NCBI GenBank assembly: GCA_029817715.1
Contig: JARUPY010000549.1
Location: forward strand, 21,256-85,255
Length of the DNA: 64,000 bases
Source: Melastoma dodecandrum
Lineage: Eukaryota; Streptophyta; Magnoliopsida; Myrtales; Melastomataceae
Direction of reading: 5' to 3'
The notes beneath the pieces are model-generated. The model saw nothing but the letters and a program-made list of their open reading frames with translations. It was not told where the DNA came from and did not search any database. The position numbers were made by a program, and so were the translations under genes. This document shows, piece by piece, positions 1 to 10,750 of this stretch. Numbering within the stretch: position 1 is the first letter of the stretch; every line of letters starts with the position of its first letter.

Positions 1-650
1 AAGGGAATCAAACGGAAAGTCAAACACGCGGGGGAGAAGATGACCGACTGACTAACATTCCAGTTCGATAGCAACCGGGGGAGGGAGTTGGGATAAATAT
101 TATTATTATGAATAGTGGTGGTGGTATTGTTTCCAGAAGAAACATGCAGATGATGATTTCAACCGAACACCTCTGGGGCATCATAATTCTGGAATTCAAC
201 GTTCAAATTGGGAGAAAGAAAGGATTATCATCTGTCGCTTCTGTTCTCTGGTTACCCCTCTCTCTCTCTCTGTGGATCCCCCAACTAACATTCCAAAGAA
301 ACAAAAGATGTAGTAAGTAATCTTGAGGAAAGGAGGGGGTCCAAATCCAAAATCCTAAAGTCGTGATGAGGAGGAGTAATTTGGTTCCCAAATCCAATGA
401 AGCCTCCTCCCTCCTCAACGAGGCCCAAATAGAGTAACTATAACAACAGGTCATATGGGCCGATGAGACCCTTTTCCCCCAGAAAAGAAAGAAACTTTTT
501 GGTGCAAAAGCAGAAAAGAGAGATTTTAAGCTAAGCACTTTTGACTCCACCCGAAACTCCTAACTCCCGTCCGAAGGAGCCTCCATGGGTGCGTACAACC
601 TTAGCATCAGCATCGAGCCTCGGATTTTTCCTTTTTGGATAGATTCCCCA
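1..650. other. Upstream region of the NHL gene; no gene recognised
   Basis: This stretch holds the probable promoter and leader of the NHL-repeat gene that starts at 651. It has a short CT-rich run near 259-273. An in-frame upstream ATG at 585 could extend the protein by 22 residues. I see no convincing coding exon, RNA gene or mobile element here. Confidence 0.4.
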
Positions 651-2907
651 ATGAAGAACCTCATCCTCCTACTCCTCCTCCTCCTCTCCTCCGGCTTCGA
701 CCACCCAGCCGCCGCCGCCTCCCTCCCCGCAGGTAGCCTCTCCTCCTCCTTCAATTACTTGATGTGCTTTTCTAAGTTCTGATCGGGTGTTGGTTGGTTC
801 CCAGGTCAGTTGGTAAGGCAACTGTCGTCCCTCCTCCGTTGGACGAGCCCTTCCTCCAGGATGGCTCCCCGACCAGGTTACCGTTTTGTTGGGTTTTCTT
901 TTTCTTTTTCTAGAAAAAACACTTTGTGGGAGTGGCGGGGAGTTGCATTTTCCTGTATTTGTTTTTTTGGATGAATCGGGAGTTTTTGGTGGCCTTCGAT
1001 GTTTGTTGACGCAGATGAGAGTGTGCTGCACTACGAGGGCGGGTACGTGGTCGAAACTGTGGTCCAAGGGAACGAGATCGGCGTCTTACCTTGTAAGATT
1101 CGAGTCGCCGAGGACGGCGAGCTGTACGCCGTGGATGAAGTTAACAGCAACATTGTCAAGATCACTCCTCCCCTCTCCCAGTGTACGTATGCTTGATTCA
1201 CAGGAAGAATTGGGTGATTGGATTTCCCTCTGATTCTCCATTTTAGGTTTAGTTCATCTTGGCATGAGCCGCTAGTAGTGAGAATTTGGGTCTGAGACTG
1301 AGAAGGTGGTGGAATTGTTAAAGCGAGTGTTTCCTAATTGTTATTGGATGCAGATAGCAGGGCACGACTAGTCGCCGGATCATTTCAGGGCCTTTCCGGG
1401 CATGTAGATGGAAAACCCAGCGATGCCCGTTTCAATCATCCAAAAGGAGTTGCCATGGATGACAAGGGAAATGCTTATGTTGCGGATACCTTGAATCTTG
1501 CCGTCAGAAAAATCGGAGATTCAGGTTTGGCCATCCGATTTGGTGATACTGCAAAGGTTTTATTTTTCTTTTTCAGCCAACATGTCCGGATCATCATTCA
1601 TTTCGAAATACACTGGTGCATATGCAGGCGTGACGACCATTGCTGGTGGCAAATCAAATTTGGCAGGGTACAGGGATGGCCCAAGTGAGGATGCCAAGTT
1701 CTCCAATGATTTTGATGTTGTGTATGTCAGGCCTACATGTTCTCTGTTAGTCATAGATAGAGGCAATGCAGCTCTTCGGCGGATCTCGCTCGACCTGGAA
1801 GATTGTGACTACCAGCATGACTCGGTTTCTGCTATCGGTTAATCTCCCATGCTTTTTTATAACTTATTTCGATTCCATGCCTTGCTTCTTAACTTATGCT
1901 TACGGGCCATAGGAGGTTGATTTGTTTGTTCAGACAACATTGATTTGCTGCATGCTGCGTGCTAAGCTCGGCATCGTTTTACATCTGGGCAGATATGCTT
2001 ATGGTTGCTGGTGCTGTTGTGGTTGGATATGCCTTGTGCATACTTCAGCAGGGTTACGCGTCTTCTTTCTTTTCTAGAAGGGTGGGTTTCTCCTACTTTG
2101 ATCTATACTCGAGTTTAAAATATGACTGCCACCATTTTGTCGGGGGAAGGAATGTGGCTTTCTTTGTGTTGATTTCGCCTGAAATTTACTCAGTAGCGGA
2201 GTCATAGTTTATCTTTGCTGCCATGTTTATTGATGAAGGTTGATGCAGGACAGATGCAGCATGTGGGACAAGCTTCAGTGGCTGTATTTGAAGATAAGCT
2301 GAGAGAAGAGACGGCCTCTCCTGTTGTGGACAACCAGAAAGAAGTCCCAGGATGGCCCTCGTTCGGACAGCTGATGGTCGATCTGTCCAAGCTTGCTCTG
2401 GAAGCATTTGCCGCGTTATTCCTTTACCTCATCCCAACCCGCATTCGAGTAGTTGGCTCGAGGAAGGGCCTTACTCCACTCAAGGACTCTCTCTACTTGC
2501 CCGAGGATGAAGTAGACAGAAAGCTAGCTCAACCGCAGAGGACAACACCTGCTCTGCCTTCCGAAACCAGGCAGATGCATACTCAACTCGAGAAGCACTC
2601 CGAAGCCAAGCCTCCCAAGATCAAGTCAACCAGTTTCAAGGACCCATCCATGGCAAGTAAACAGAAGTCGTCGTCGTCGAGGTGGCAGGAGTTCGACGAA
2701 TTCTACGGCACAACTGAGGCACCGACTTATATAAAGTCGAAGAGCAACAAGGAGAGAGTCCGGCATAGGCAACGGGAGGGAGGTTCCGGCTCAGTTGGAA
2801 TGGAGCAGAAGCTGGAGACGAAGCCGGGTGACTCTAACAAGCCGCAAAAGTATGAGCATTACAACCTCAGGAACAAGTACAGCCCCGACGAATCCTTTCG
2901 GTTTTGA
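651..2907 (+). CDS. NHL-repeat (beta-propeller) membrane-anchored protein
   Basis: The seven exons are 651-732, 805-876, 1015-1182, 1354-1524, 1628-1837, 1993-2081 and 2254-2907. All junctions keep phase and give 481 aa. The protein opens with a leucine-rich signal peptide (MKNLILLLLLLLSS). A variable stretch follows, then NHL-type propeller repeats with the hallmark strings VDEVNSNIVKI, HPKGVAMDDKGNAYVADT and VTTIAGG. After the propeller comes one hydrophobic segment (MLMVAGAVVVGYALCIL), then a basic, serine-rich tail of about 200 residues. The domain order matches the plant 'NHL domain-containing protein' family, whose biochemical role is poorly known. I infer entry into the secretory pathway and a single membrane anchor. 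The start at 651 was chosen because the signal peptide begins there; the ATG at 585 is in frame and would add 22 residues. The exon 6/7 junction is the least certain. Confidence 0.85.
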
Positions 2908-3240
2908 TCTAAATCGCAGATGTAACCCGTCCTCCATAAACAGGAGTCGTTCGTAGTCGTCGTTCTCCTCTTGTATGACTACGACTAAGAAACAGGAATG
3001 AAAGGGAGGGCATTTGGGTCATTACATATCTCTTGTTTCGTTTGTTTTTGCTCTTTCTGGATTCATTGTTTGGGAGTCAATTGAGGCAAGAAGAACGAAG
3101 CCGGCGTGGCGTCTGCGATCCTTCCGCAGGCATTGTGGGCAGAGTCATCGGCTGGGCTGGATTTCTTGCTCCCTTTACTCATGAGCTCCCACGGTTGGAA
3201 GTGCTGAGTTTCGGATCGGAAGGAACTCGGAGTTGGAAGG
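2908..3240. other. Intergenic: NHL 3' UTR and UBTD-gene leader
   Basis: About 330 bases separate two genes on the same strand. The stretch should contain the 3' UTR of the NHL gene and the promoter and 5' UTR of the next gene. I see no further structure. Confidence 0.35.
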
Positions 3241-5523
3241 ATGGGATGCGTCGGATCTTCTCAGGCCAAATCAGAAGGTGATTTCGGTTTCCCCTCCGCC
3301 TCTTTGATTCCTTTTTTTTTGCCTTTTTCGTGCGATCTCAGTCCGAGCTTGCTTTTTGGTTCGATTATTTGGTCTTGTTTGATCCGATGGTTGTTCCGGA
3401 AAGTCCGCAGGGTTTGCGTGTCTAGTGCGGTCGATATTCGTCCTGTTTTTTGGTACCAGAGGTCGCAATAAGGTTGAATGTCGTTTGACTTGGATCCGAA
3501 TCCTGTTGCTTTGCTCGGTATTGATTGAGCACTGGCCTCCGTATTGCTGTTCTGATTTCTTAGAGCGACGTATGGCTTTCGACAGTCGGGGAACCGGATG
3601 TGCCGGAAGCTGATTTTTGCCTTGAGCGACAATGAACTCTGTTCAGTGTGTGGCGGTCTTCTAATAGAGCTCGTGTTTCTGGATGTCAATTTTGGGATTA
3701 GTCGTCCGCTGCCTCCAGATTTTTTGCTTAGGGGGTGCTATTTCAGATCTTTTCAATGCCATGGAATAGGACTGAAAAGAAAGAATGGAAAGGGGAAGTT
3801 CGAAATACAGGAGATTACCAACATGGGTTTGGTCCAAGTGGATTCACTTATGGAGTTTTCAAATTTGCCTACTATCATCCTTATTCAGAGACTCACCCAC
3901 CACAGCCAGGTTCGCTATCCGGGTCGAGTCCTGATGAGTCGGGGCGAAGCTTCGGATATTGGACGGGCAGACAAAAAGGAATTACGGGGAATGTCCGCGT
4001 GTTTCATTCGTTTTTCATCCTTTCCCTTGGCATCCAAACACAGCGTGTGCTGGATAGGAATTTCGATGCGGCCAATTTGATGCAAATTCTGTGCTGGTGT
4101 TTCTTTCTCCACTTGTAAGGTTCAGCACGGGCTCTTTCTACAATTGATAATCCTCCAAGGACAAACACGAGCGACTGAAGTGCTTCAACAAAGATTCACG
4201 TTCCATTTTGCTTGAGAAGGGTGTTCATGAGAACTACTAGTTTGAAAATTAAAATTTTTCTCTTTGAGTTGTTGAAATCTTCTTAGAGATATTCAAATCA
4301 ATTAAATGATGATACCGCCTCGTCCCTTTTATATCTGTTTCTATATGCTGCGCTAGGATTCTTAGCCAAATTAGCAGTTCATTCATAAGGGTGTCATTAT
4401 CTGGTGTTTTCTACTTCAAATTTGAGCTTCTTATCTGCTTATGTAGTATTCCGTCCTGTAAGCAAGGAAGACGTTTGTACTACTGCATGAAGTGATTAAG
4501 GGATTTCAGTCTTTTTAGCTGATCCGATCAATTCATGTTTGACATCATCACTCTCTTGTATCTCCTAAGCTGATCTTCGAGTTGGCGAAATCCCTGAATA
4601 CCCTTTTGATTCTTCCATATTAGTTATATAAATCCCTTGTTTGGGTAGTACGTTAACTTACAGTATGTAATTTTCATAGGGAATCCGAAGAAGATTTGTA
4701 AACCTAAACCTTGGAAGCATCCTCAGCCTATAACAAAGTCACAGCTGATGCAGTTGCGAGATGAGTTTTGGGACACAGCTCCTCATTATGGTGGAAGGAA
4801 AGGTACTTCTTTTAATATGTTCCTAAAAAATTATTACGCCTTGAAGGAATCACTGGATATTCTTCAATGTGTAAGATTCAAATGTAGTGGAGTCGTCATT
4901 GTTGACGAGCTATTTCACCGAGATACTGCCTTTTTTCTTTTGCTTATCCCTGCGTGCCATGATTTGGAATATTTGGCTGGCTTTGAAAGATACTTTTTTA
5001 TCCTATTTATGTAAGTGAGAAATAGCAGACCTGAACTTCTCTTATAAGTAACAACTATCCATAGTAACAAGGAACAGGCCAAGTCACCTACCTTAGTTGC
5101 TGTTCTGAACGTCAGCTTGGTTGAGAATAACTTTGGAATACATCTCCGTTTGCTATGTACTAGCATACGGATGGAAGATCAGATGGAATTATGGCAGTGA
5201 TGCTCGCCATTTATCATTTGTTTTGTGGATTGTAGAGATCTGGGATGCACTACGGGCTGCTGCAGAAGCTGATCCGACTCTTGCCCAGGCAATTGTAGAC
5301 AGCGCTGGGGTAATTGTCCAGAATGCTGATATGACTGTCTGCTATGATGAAAGAGGTACGTTCTGATCATTCGTGTTTTACGGAATGGCAAAGAGCCTTC
5401 GTTGTCTCAAGTATTCCTTAGTATTAGTGCTCCCATGGCTCAACCTGTTGAATGGCAGGTGCAAAATACGACCTTCCCAAATATGTTTTGAGCGAGCCGA
5501 CCAACTTGATTCAAGACAATTGA
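3241..5523 (+). CDS. Ubiquitin domain-containing protein, UBTD1/2-like (N-terminal domain only)
   Basis: The four exons are 3241-3277, 4680-4802, 5236-5355 and 5459-5523. Phases agree throughout and give a 114-aa protein. It starts MGCVGSSQ, a classic N-myristoylation plus palmitoylation signal, so I infer membrane attachment. Next come a basic KPKPWKHPQPIT segment and the UBTD/DC-UbP N-terminal domain, with LRDEFWDTAPHYGG, EIWDALRAAAEAD and AQAIVDSAGVI. It ends LPKYVLSEPTNLI. Animal UBTD proteins add a ubiquitin-like domain after this; here the protein stops, as in the short plant members of the family. The role is probably as an adaptor in ubiquitin conjugation, by family analogy only. Intron 1 is unusually long for this window, about 1.4 kb. 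Confidence 0.87.
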
Positions 5524-5737
5524 GTTAGCAAGTATGTTCATCCCTTCCCGTAAAAGCTGGAAATGTAAATCATGTGCATTACTCTAATTTCCTAATTGGT
5601 CAATGCCGACAATGAGTAAACCTCGTATCGGACTAGAAAGTACTCCCATTCAGTCCAAAAAGTCACGTCCACGGAAAGTTACGATGCAACATCAAAAGAG
5701 GAAAGGATGGATATCAAGAGTCACCAACGAATGGATT

Positions 5738-6222
5738 CTACGACCGACTGAACACGTAGTCGAGGACGTAAACGAGAGACGGAGAGATTGGGTAGAACTC
5801 AAAGGCTATGAAGGATGTGACAGAGGGAAAGACCCGCCGAAAGCTCTTGAATAGACCCATGACCATGCAGACTACCACAATGACCAGTACTTTGGCGTGC
5901 GTAGACAAGAGCCAGGAACATGGACAGACAGAGAACGTTGTTCATGGTAACTGCCCCGATCGACATTAGATACCCCTTGAGGTTGAAGTTGACAGGACCA
6001 TTATAGAAAAAGAGAGCCCAGTCTGTGTGCACCTCAGAGAATGTGAGTGAGGTTTGTCTTCATCTTCTCGCGACTGGCAAATAAGATTGTCGAGGCCGCC
6101 TCGCTGGAATACGTTGCCAGAGGAAGCGCGAAGAAGGACATGAAGAAAGTTGGAATGCCGATTCCATCTGAGAAATTATCCACCACATCGACTAAAGGAT
6201 CAGCAAATACAGCCGGAATTAC
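5738..6222 (-). pseudogene. Relic of an NCL-type (EF-hand) Na+/Ca2+ exchanger
   Basis: Read on the minus strand from 6222 down, three frames in succession give pieces of the C-terminal exchanger domain of plant NCL proteins. The first has FADPLVDVVDNFSD and FFALPLATYSSEAAS. The second has SLTFSEV and then GAVTMNNVLCLSMFLALVY. The third has VLVIVVVCMVMGL and ends YPISPSLVYVLDYVF, before a stop at 5738-5740. Between SEV and GAV lies a stretch of roughly 70 bases with intron-like ends, so introns appear to be kept and the copy is not a retrocopy. A frameshift separates pieces 1 and 2. A deletion separates pieces 2 and 3, removing the family's WDF-containing loop. The EF-hand half and the N-terminal membrane domain are missing. 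It is certainly not functional as an exchanger. Confidence 0.78.
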
Positions 6223-6449
6223 AGTTCAATTGATCAATAACATCTGAAATCTCCATCCTTCCATTTATAGAAAAGGAAGCGTTAACGAAGGTCACTGGGT
6301 TTTCTCTTCGTTTCGTCTTTTGGGCTTTTTGCCCGCCAAATCTTTTCCCCAATTTCCATTCCGCCTCGCTAACAAAAATTAAACAGAAAGGAAGGAATTC
6401 GTAAAGTCGCGTTGTTATCACCCAAACCCTAGAACCCCCCGACGAATCC

Positions 6450-9400
6450 ATGGAAGCCTTGTCCGGCGACGGCGACGACTTGCCTCTGCCCCATGACTTA
6501 CTTGATCCCGATGGCGTGGCCGACGGCCCTTCTAATAACCAAAAGCGGAAGAGAACTTCCCCCACAACCGACGGATGGAGCCGCGATCCCCACGCGGAGT
6601 CTGCCAAGAGGATCATGCTCCTGTTGACGAAGCCCTCTTATGCGATGAAGCAGAAGTCGGAGAGCTTGAGGTCCTATCACCGGCGCAGGCTGCGGTTCTT
6701 GCTGTCCCGTCTCATTAGGGAACAGAACTGGGTGGAGGCCTGCGGGGTTTTGAGTGTCTATCTCACTGCCACCGTCAAGGATCGCTCCCCCGAGAACAAT
6801 CGCTTCAAGTATACGGTAACCGGCGACTCAATTTTCTGTGAATGTTTTGTTCCCAATTGCGGTTTATGTTTATGCTGCCCCTCTGTGGTTCAATGCAGGC
6901 TTTGTTCACTTTGCTTCAGCATATGACGCCCAATGCCATTGCTTCAAGTCGGGTGCAGAAGACGTACGATATTTGGATGAGGAGGATTGGGTGCTCGAAG
7001 AATGCCTCCTCCCAGGTTCTTTTTTAGTTTGTTTGTTTGATATGTCACTTCTTTTGATTTTTTACTGGGTCAGTGCATCTGATTTCGGAGCCATTGGTTT
7101 GTCAACTGACCTCTCTTTTTTCGTTAATTTTCTTGTGCAGGATAGATTGACTGTTCACCTGGAGTTCGTGCTCTTTTGTCTTGAGGAGGGTGATATTGAC
7201 GAAGCTCATCAAGCTGCTATGACGTAAATAGTTTCTCTTTCTTTTATATCGCCAACTTATGGCTTACCTGACACAGACGTATTACCGAATGATCATTTCT
7301 TTCTGGTTGTTTTATGACTGAATTAGTATGTCACTCTGCTTTTCTACCTTTCTTGTATTTTGTTAACTGTTTCACTGTCATATTGCTCACGTAATTTCTG
7401 CATTCTTATCGGCGAAGACATTTTCCTTATCATGACAAGATGTGTTTATAGCTTCAATATGATTTCTCTCAGGCTTCTACAGGATAAAAGAATTGTGAAA
7501 AACCCTCTGGCACACTTGGTGTTAGGCCTGACCTACTATAAGCTGTGGTATACAAGAATTCCTGAGGTGATGAAGAGGAGGATAGATTCTCAGCAAGGTG
7601 ATGCATCTGGTTGGTTGGAAGCACTCAAACATATATCCAATACTTCTGTGGTGCATAATACAATCTGCAACGAGAAAGATCTCGCAGCCCGTGGAGGTGG
7701 GTCTGATTCATCGGTCATGACTGATAAAAGAGCAATTACTGCTTCACAACCTTCTGCTAAGATTGAAAATGGGGAGGAAATGCCAGCTCAAGCACCGGTG
7801 AAAGTACCTGTAAGATTTTATTTAAAGTCAGATGAGAACGGTGAAACCTCCAGTGGTAAAGCAAATCTACTTGATCACGGGGGATTGTCCTGTCTAGGTC
7901 AGTTCTGGATCTTTAATTGCCGACCTTCAGGATTCATTTTTGCAATTCTTTAAACGTTTAGCCTTTCAAAATTTTTCCCTGCAACAATGGAATCTCTATT
8001 TCACTAATTTTACAGTTAAAATAAAGTAATGCCTTTTCCACATGAACATGAATAATGGGCAAATCCACTTTTCCTCTGTAAATTTTATTCTCACTTGCTT
8101 CTTGTACTTTTTTCTCGTTTCTTCCTTATCATACCCTGGCATAATACCGAGTTCTATCTACAGGCACAAAGCTAGTTGCCTTGCCAACATGGTTATTGCC
8201 CATACAACCTCCTCAAGATCTTCGAGATGATGAGGATGGTATGCAACTGCATCAATTTCTAATGGATAACCACTATAAGGATGCTTTAAAGAATCTGCTT
8301 CTTGCTTTTGACTCGTCTTCAACCAAGTTGGATGCTCTACTTCCCATGATTCAGGTAGACTGCATGCAATTAAAAATGTGCTTGGTGGGTGAAACACGAC
8401 ACCCTTCGTTGATTTCTTGGTTATTAGATCCTTAGTCGGTCGCACATTTCTTCTTCATGGTGTTATTACTACTTAATAAGTTAGCTCTTTATGGGGTTGT
8501 TGCTAAAATTTCGTTGAATTGTAACCAAGTAGTAGATGCTTTCTTGTTTTCCTTTTTGTCCAAGAATGTCGTCATGCCTTTATCAAAAGTACTTCATGGA
8601 ATGGGTTTCTCATGGACTTCAATTCTTTTGAAGACTCATAGTTCCTCGTCCGTTTTTGCTTGGTTTTACATTCTTATACTGGCTCCGTGACATTAACTCG
8701 CTCTAGTATTCATCTTGTTATCAAATATCCATGACAGTTGCTGCTCAGCGGAGGAAGAATTGACGAGTCTCTGAATGTGGTGGACATGGCATGTGATGGC
8801 TCGGATTCAGTCTTCCCTCGAAGGTATTGTTCAATCCCAAATTTATTAATCTTTTCTTATGATCACATAAATTCGGCGCTTGCAAATTCTTAAGCTTGAA
8901 GGAGCTGTTTGTATTAGTGAAAGAAGTTATCACCATTGGCTTTCTGGCTTCGATATGCTTTTCTTTTTTGTGAATTGTTTGGGAGATACTATAAGAATAA
9001 GAATAACTTATAAGTAAAATCTGACATGCCGATAAACCTTTGGATCTAATGCTTTCTCAAAATTGTTTACATGTTTTCCAGTCGTCTACCTTGATGGACT
9101 ACGTCGATGCTGCATTTACGTTTTTTTTGTACATTAACCTTATAGATGCAATTTTAATGCCCCCATACCATACCTTTCTGGTGGCTGCATGCTGCATTCT
9201 AATGAACTTGTTTTATTTAGATTGAAGGCAACACTTTTGGAACATCTTGATCCTGAGAACTCAGATGCATTGACTGTTTGCTATGAAGATATCCTCCAGA
9301 AGGATCCTACATGTCGTCGTACTGTGGAGAGGCTTGTCATTATGCACAAAAGAGGTATTTGAGTATATTGGTTATTCAGCTTATACTTTATGTTAGATTG

Positions 9401-10075
9401 CTTAGTTTCTTCTTTTGAATTAAATTATCAGAATTTGCAGTTTGTTTCTTGATGTCAAATATCGGTGTTTTGTCCAGAAACTTATGGTCTCCAGTCCCTG
9501 CTTGATATGATCTCCCTGCATTTGGATGCGACATCTGGTGACTCCAATGTGTGGAAGGAACTCGCAGAATGTTTTCTCAAGGTTTCTCACATTGACCAGA
9601 ACTGCATGTCTGCAAATCGAGGTCCTTCCGTTTGCTTGAATGTAACTCAGGGCCATCTTCCACATGGCTACTTGGGGAAGAGATGGGAGCTTCGCCACAG
9701 ATGGTGGTTATCGGGTCACTTCAGCAATGATATTCTCAACCAGGAGAGCGTAGCTGGTACATTTTTATCGTCCTTTTGACGGTCCTCTATCATTGTGTAT
9801 CTAGCCGCCAGAGAATATGCAGTCTCTTCTTATCTTTCCTCAAACGTCTGGCTGTCTTCCCTAACTCTTCACAATCAATTTTTGTCAAAGGTGATTTGGA
9901 GCTCCTGTGCTACAAGGCGGCATGTGCAGCCCACATGTATGGAGAGAAAATCGAGTACGTGAAGGTGGCCCTGAAGATCTTAGCCCAGAGAAATGAATCC
10001 AACATGCTAATGGCATTACGGGAGCACATCCGGAATTCCATCAGGCTCCACAAATTCTTTTCAGTAGAATCCTAA
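6450..10075 (+). CDS. Probable TAF1A-like RNA polymerase I TBP-associated factor
   Basis: The nine exons are 6450-6815, 6899-7015, 7141-7223, 7473-7897, 8164-8354, 8738-8823, 9221-9354, 9478-9756 and 9891-10075. All phases close and give 621 aa. The protein is helical and TPR-like: an N-terminal acidic tail, then RRRLRFLLSRLIREQNWVEA, LEFVLFCLEEGDIDEAHQAA, and NPLAHLVLGLTYYKLWY, the string that most resembles the TAF1_subA family. The C-terminus has DLELLCYKAACAAHMYG. If correct, it is a subunit of the SL1/TIF-IB selectivity factor acting at rDNA promoters in the nucleolus. The family call rests on remembered motif resemblance and is moderately secure; the gene structure is more secure. The last acceptor (AAG at 9888-9890) is weak but is the only one that keeps the conserved C-terminus in frame. 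Confidence 0.7.
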
Positions 10076-10750
10076 TCTTGTTTCAGCTTATGCAACCCTG
10101 CAAACTGTCTGAGAACAGGTTGTGGGTTACATCTCGGGGAGCTGACTTCGTCCTCTAACATCTGCATCTGCACCAGTCCATTGTATTCCTCACTGCAGGC
10201 TGGATGGTCGCAGGAACGGCTGGCTATCTGGGTAGATTAAGCCCTTAGAGTCGCCAAATTGGCGGGATGGCCCTGGTGATTTGTCTCCACTACTTGGAAC
10301 TCTTCTTCCCGGGGAGATCTGATCGCATTGGCCTGCATCTCCTCCTCTTGCCTGTACATAATATATTTCCGGAGATTTTGATAGAATTCGAAATAAATTT
10401 TGAAAGTTAAATCCTCAAGTTTTGAATTTTGGCAAATAATTTGATTTAATCCTATTGAAATTTTAGGAAGCTTTTTTGAGTAAAAAAAAAAAACGAGATC
10501 GTGGAGGAAATTATTTTTACATAATTTATCTTTTTAAAAAATAATTATTGAAGTTATTCCTATTAGTGAATTTAGGTCATAGAATATGCAACATGATAAT
10601 ATGCTCTCTGCGGCAGGGATTGCCACGTGTAATTTGTTTTTGAGAAAAAGAAAAGAAAAGGAATTGCGACAAGAAAACCAAACCCTAGTGAGGATTGAAA
10701 TTTTCCCTCCTCGGACGGACAGAATTCGGAAGAAGAAGAAGAAGAGGGAG
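10076..10750. other. Intergenic between the TAF1A-like gene and REX4
   Basis: This holds the 3' UTR of the upstream gene, then an AT-rich stretch with an A-run near 10481-10492, then the purine-rich leader (GAAGAAGAAG near 10730-10745) just before the REX4 start. I see no gene. Confidence 0.35.

Noticed and set aside
9776..9890. Upstream extension of the last TAF1A-like exon
   Set aside because: Upstream acceptors (TAG, CAG) put the conserved C-terminus out of frame; only the acceptor at 9888-9890 fits.
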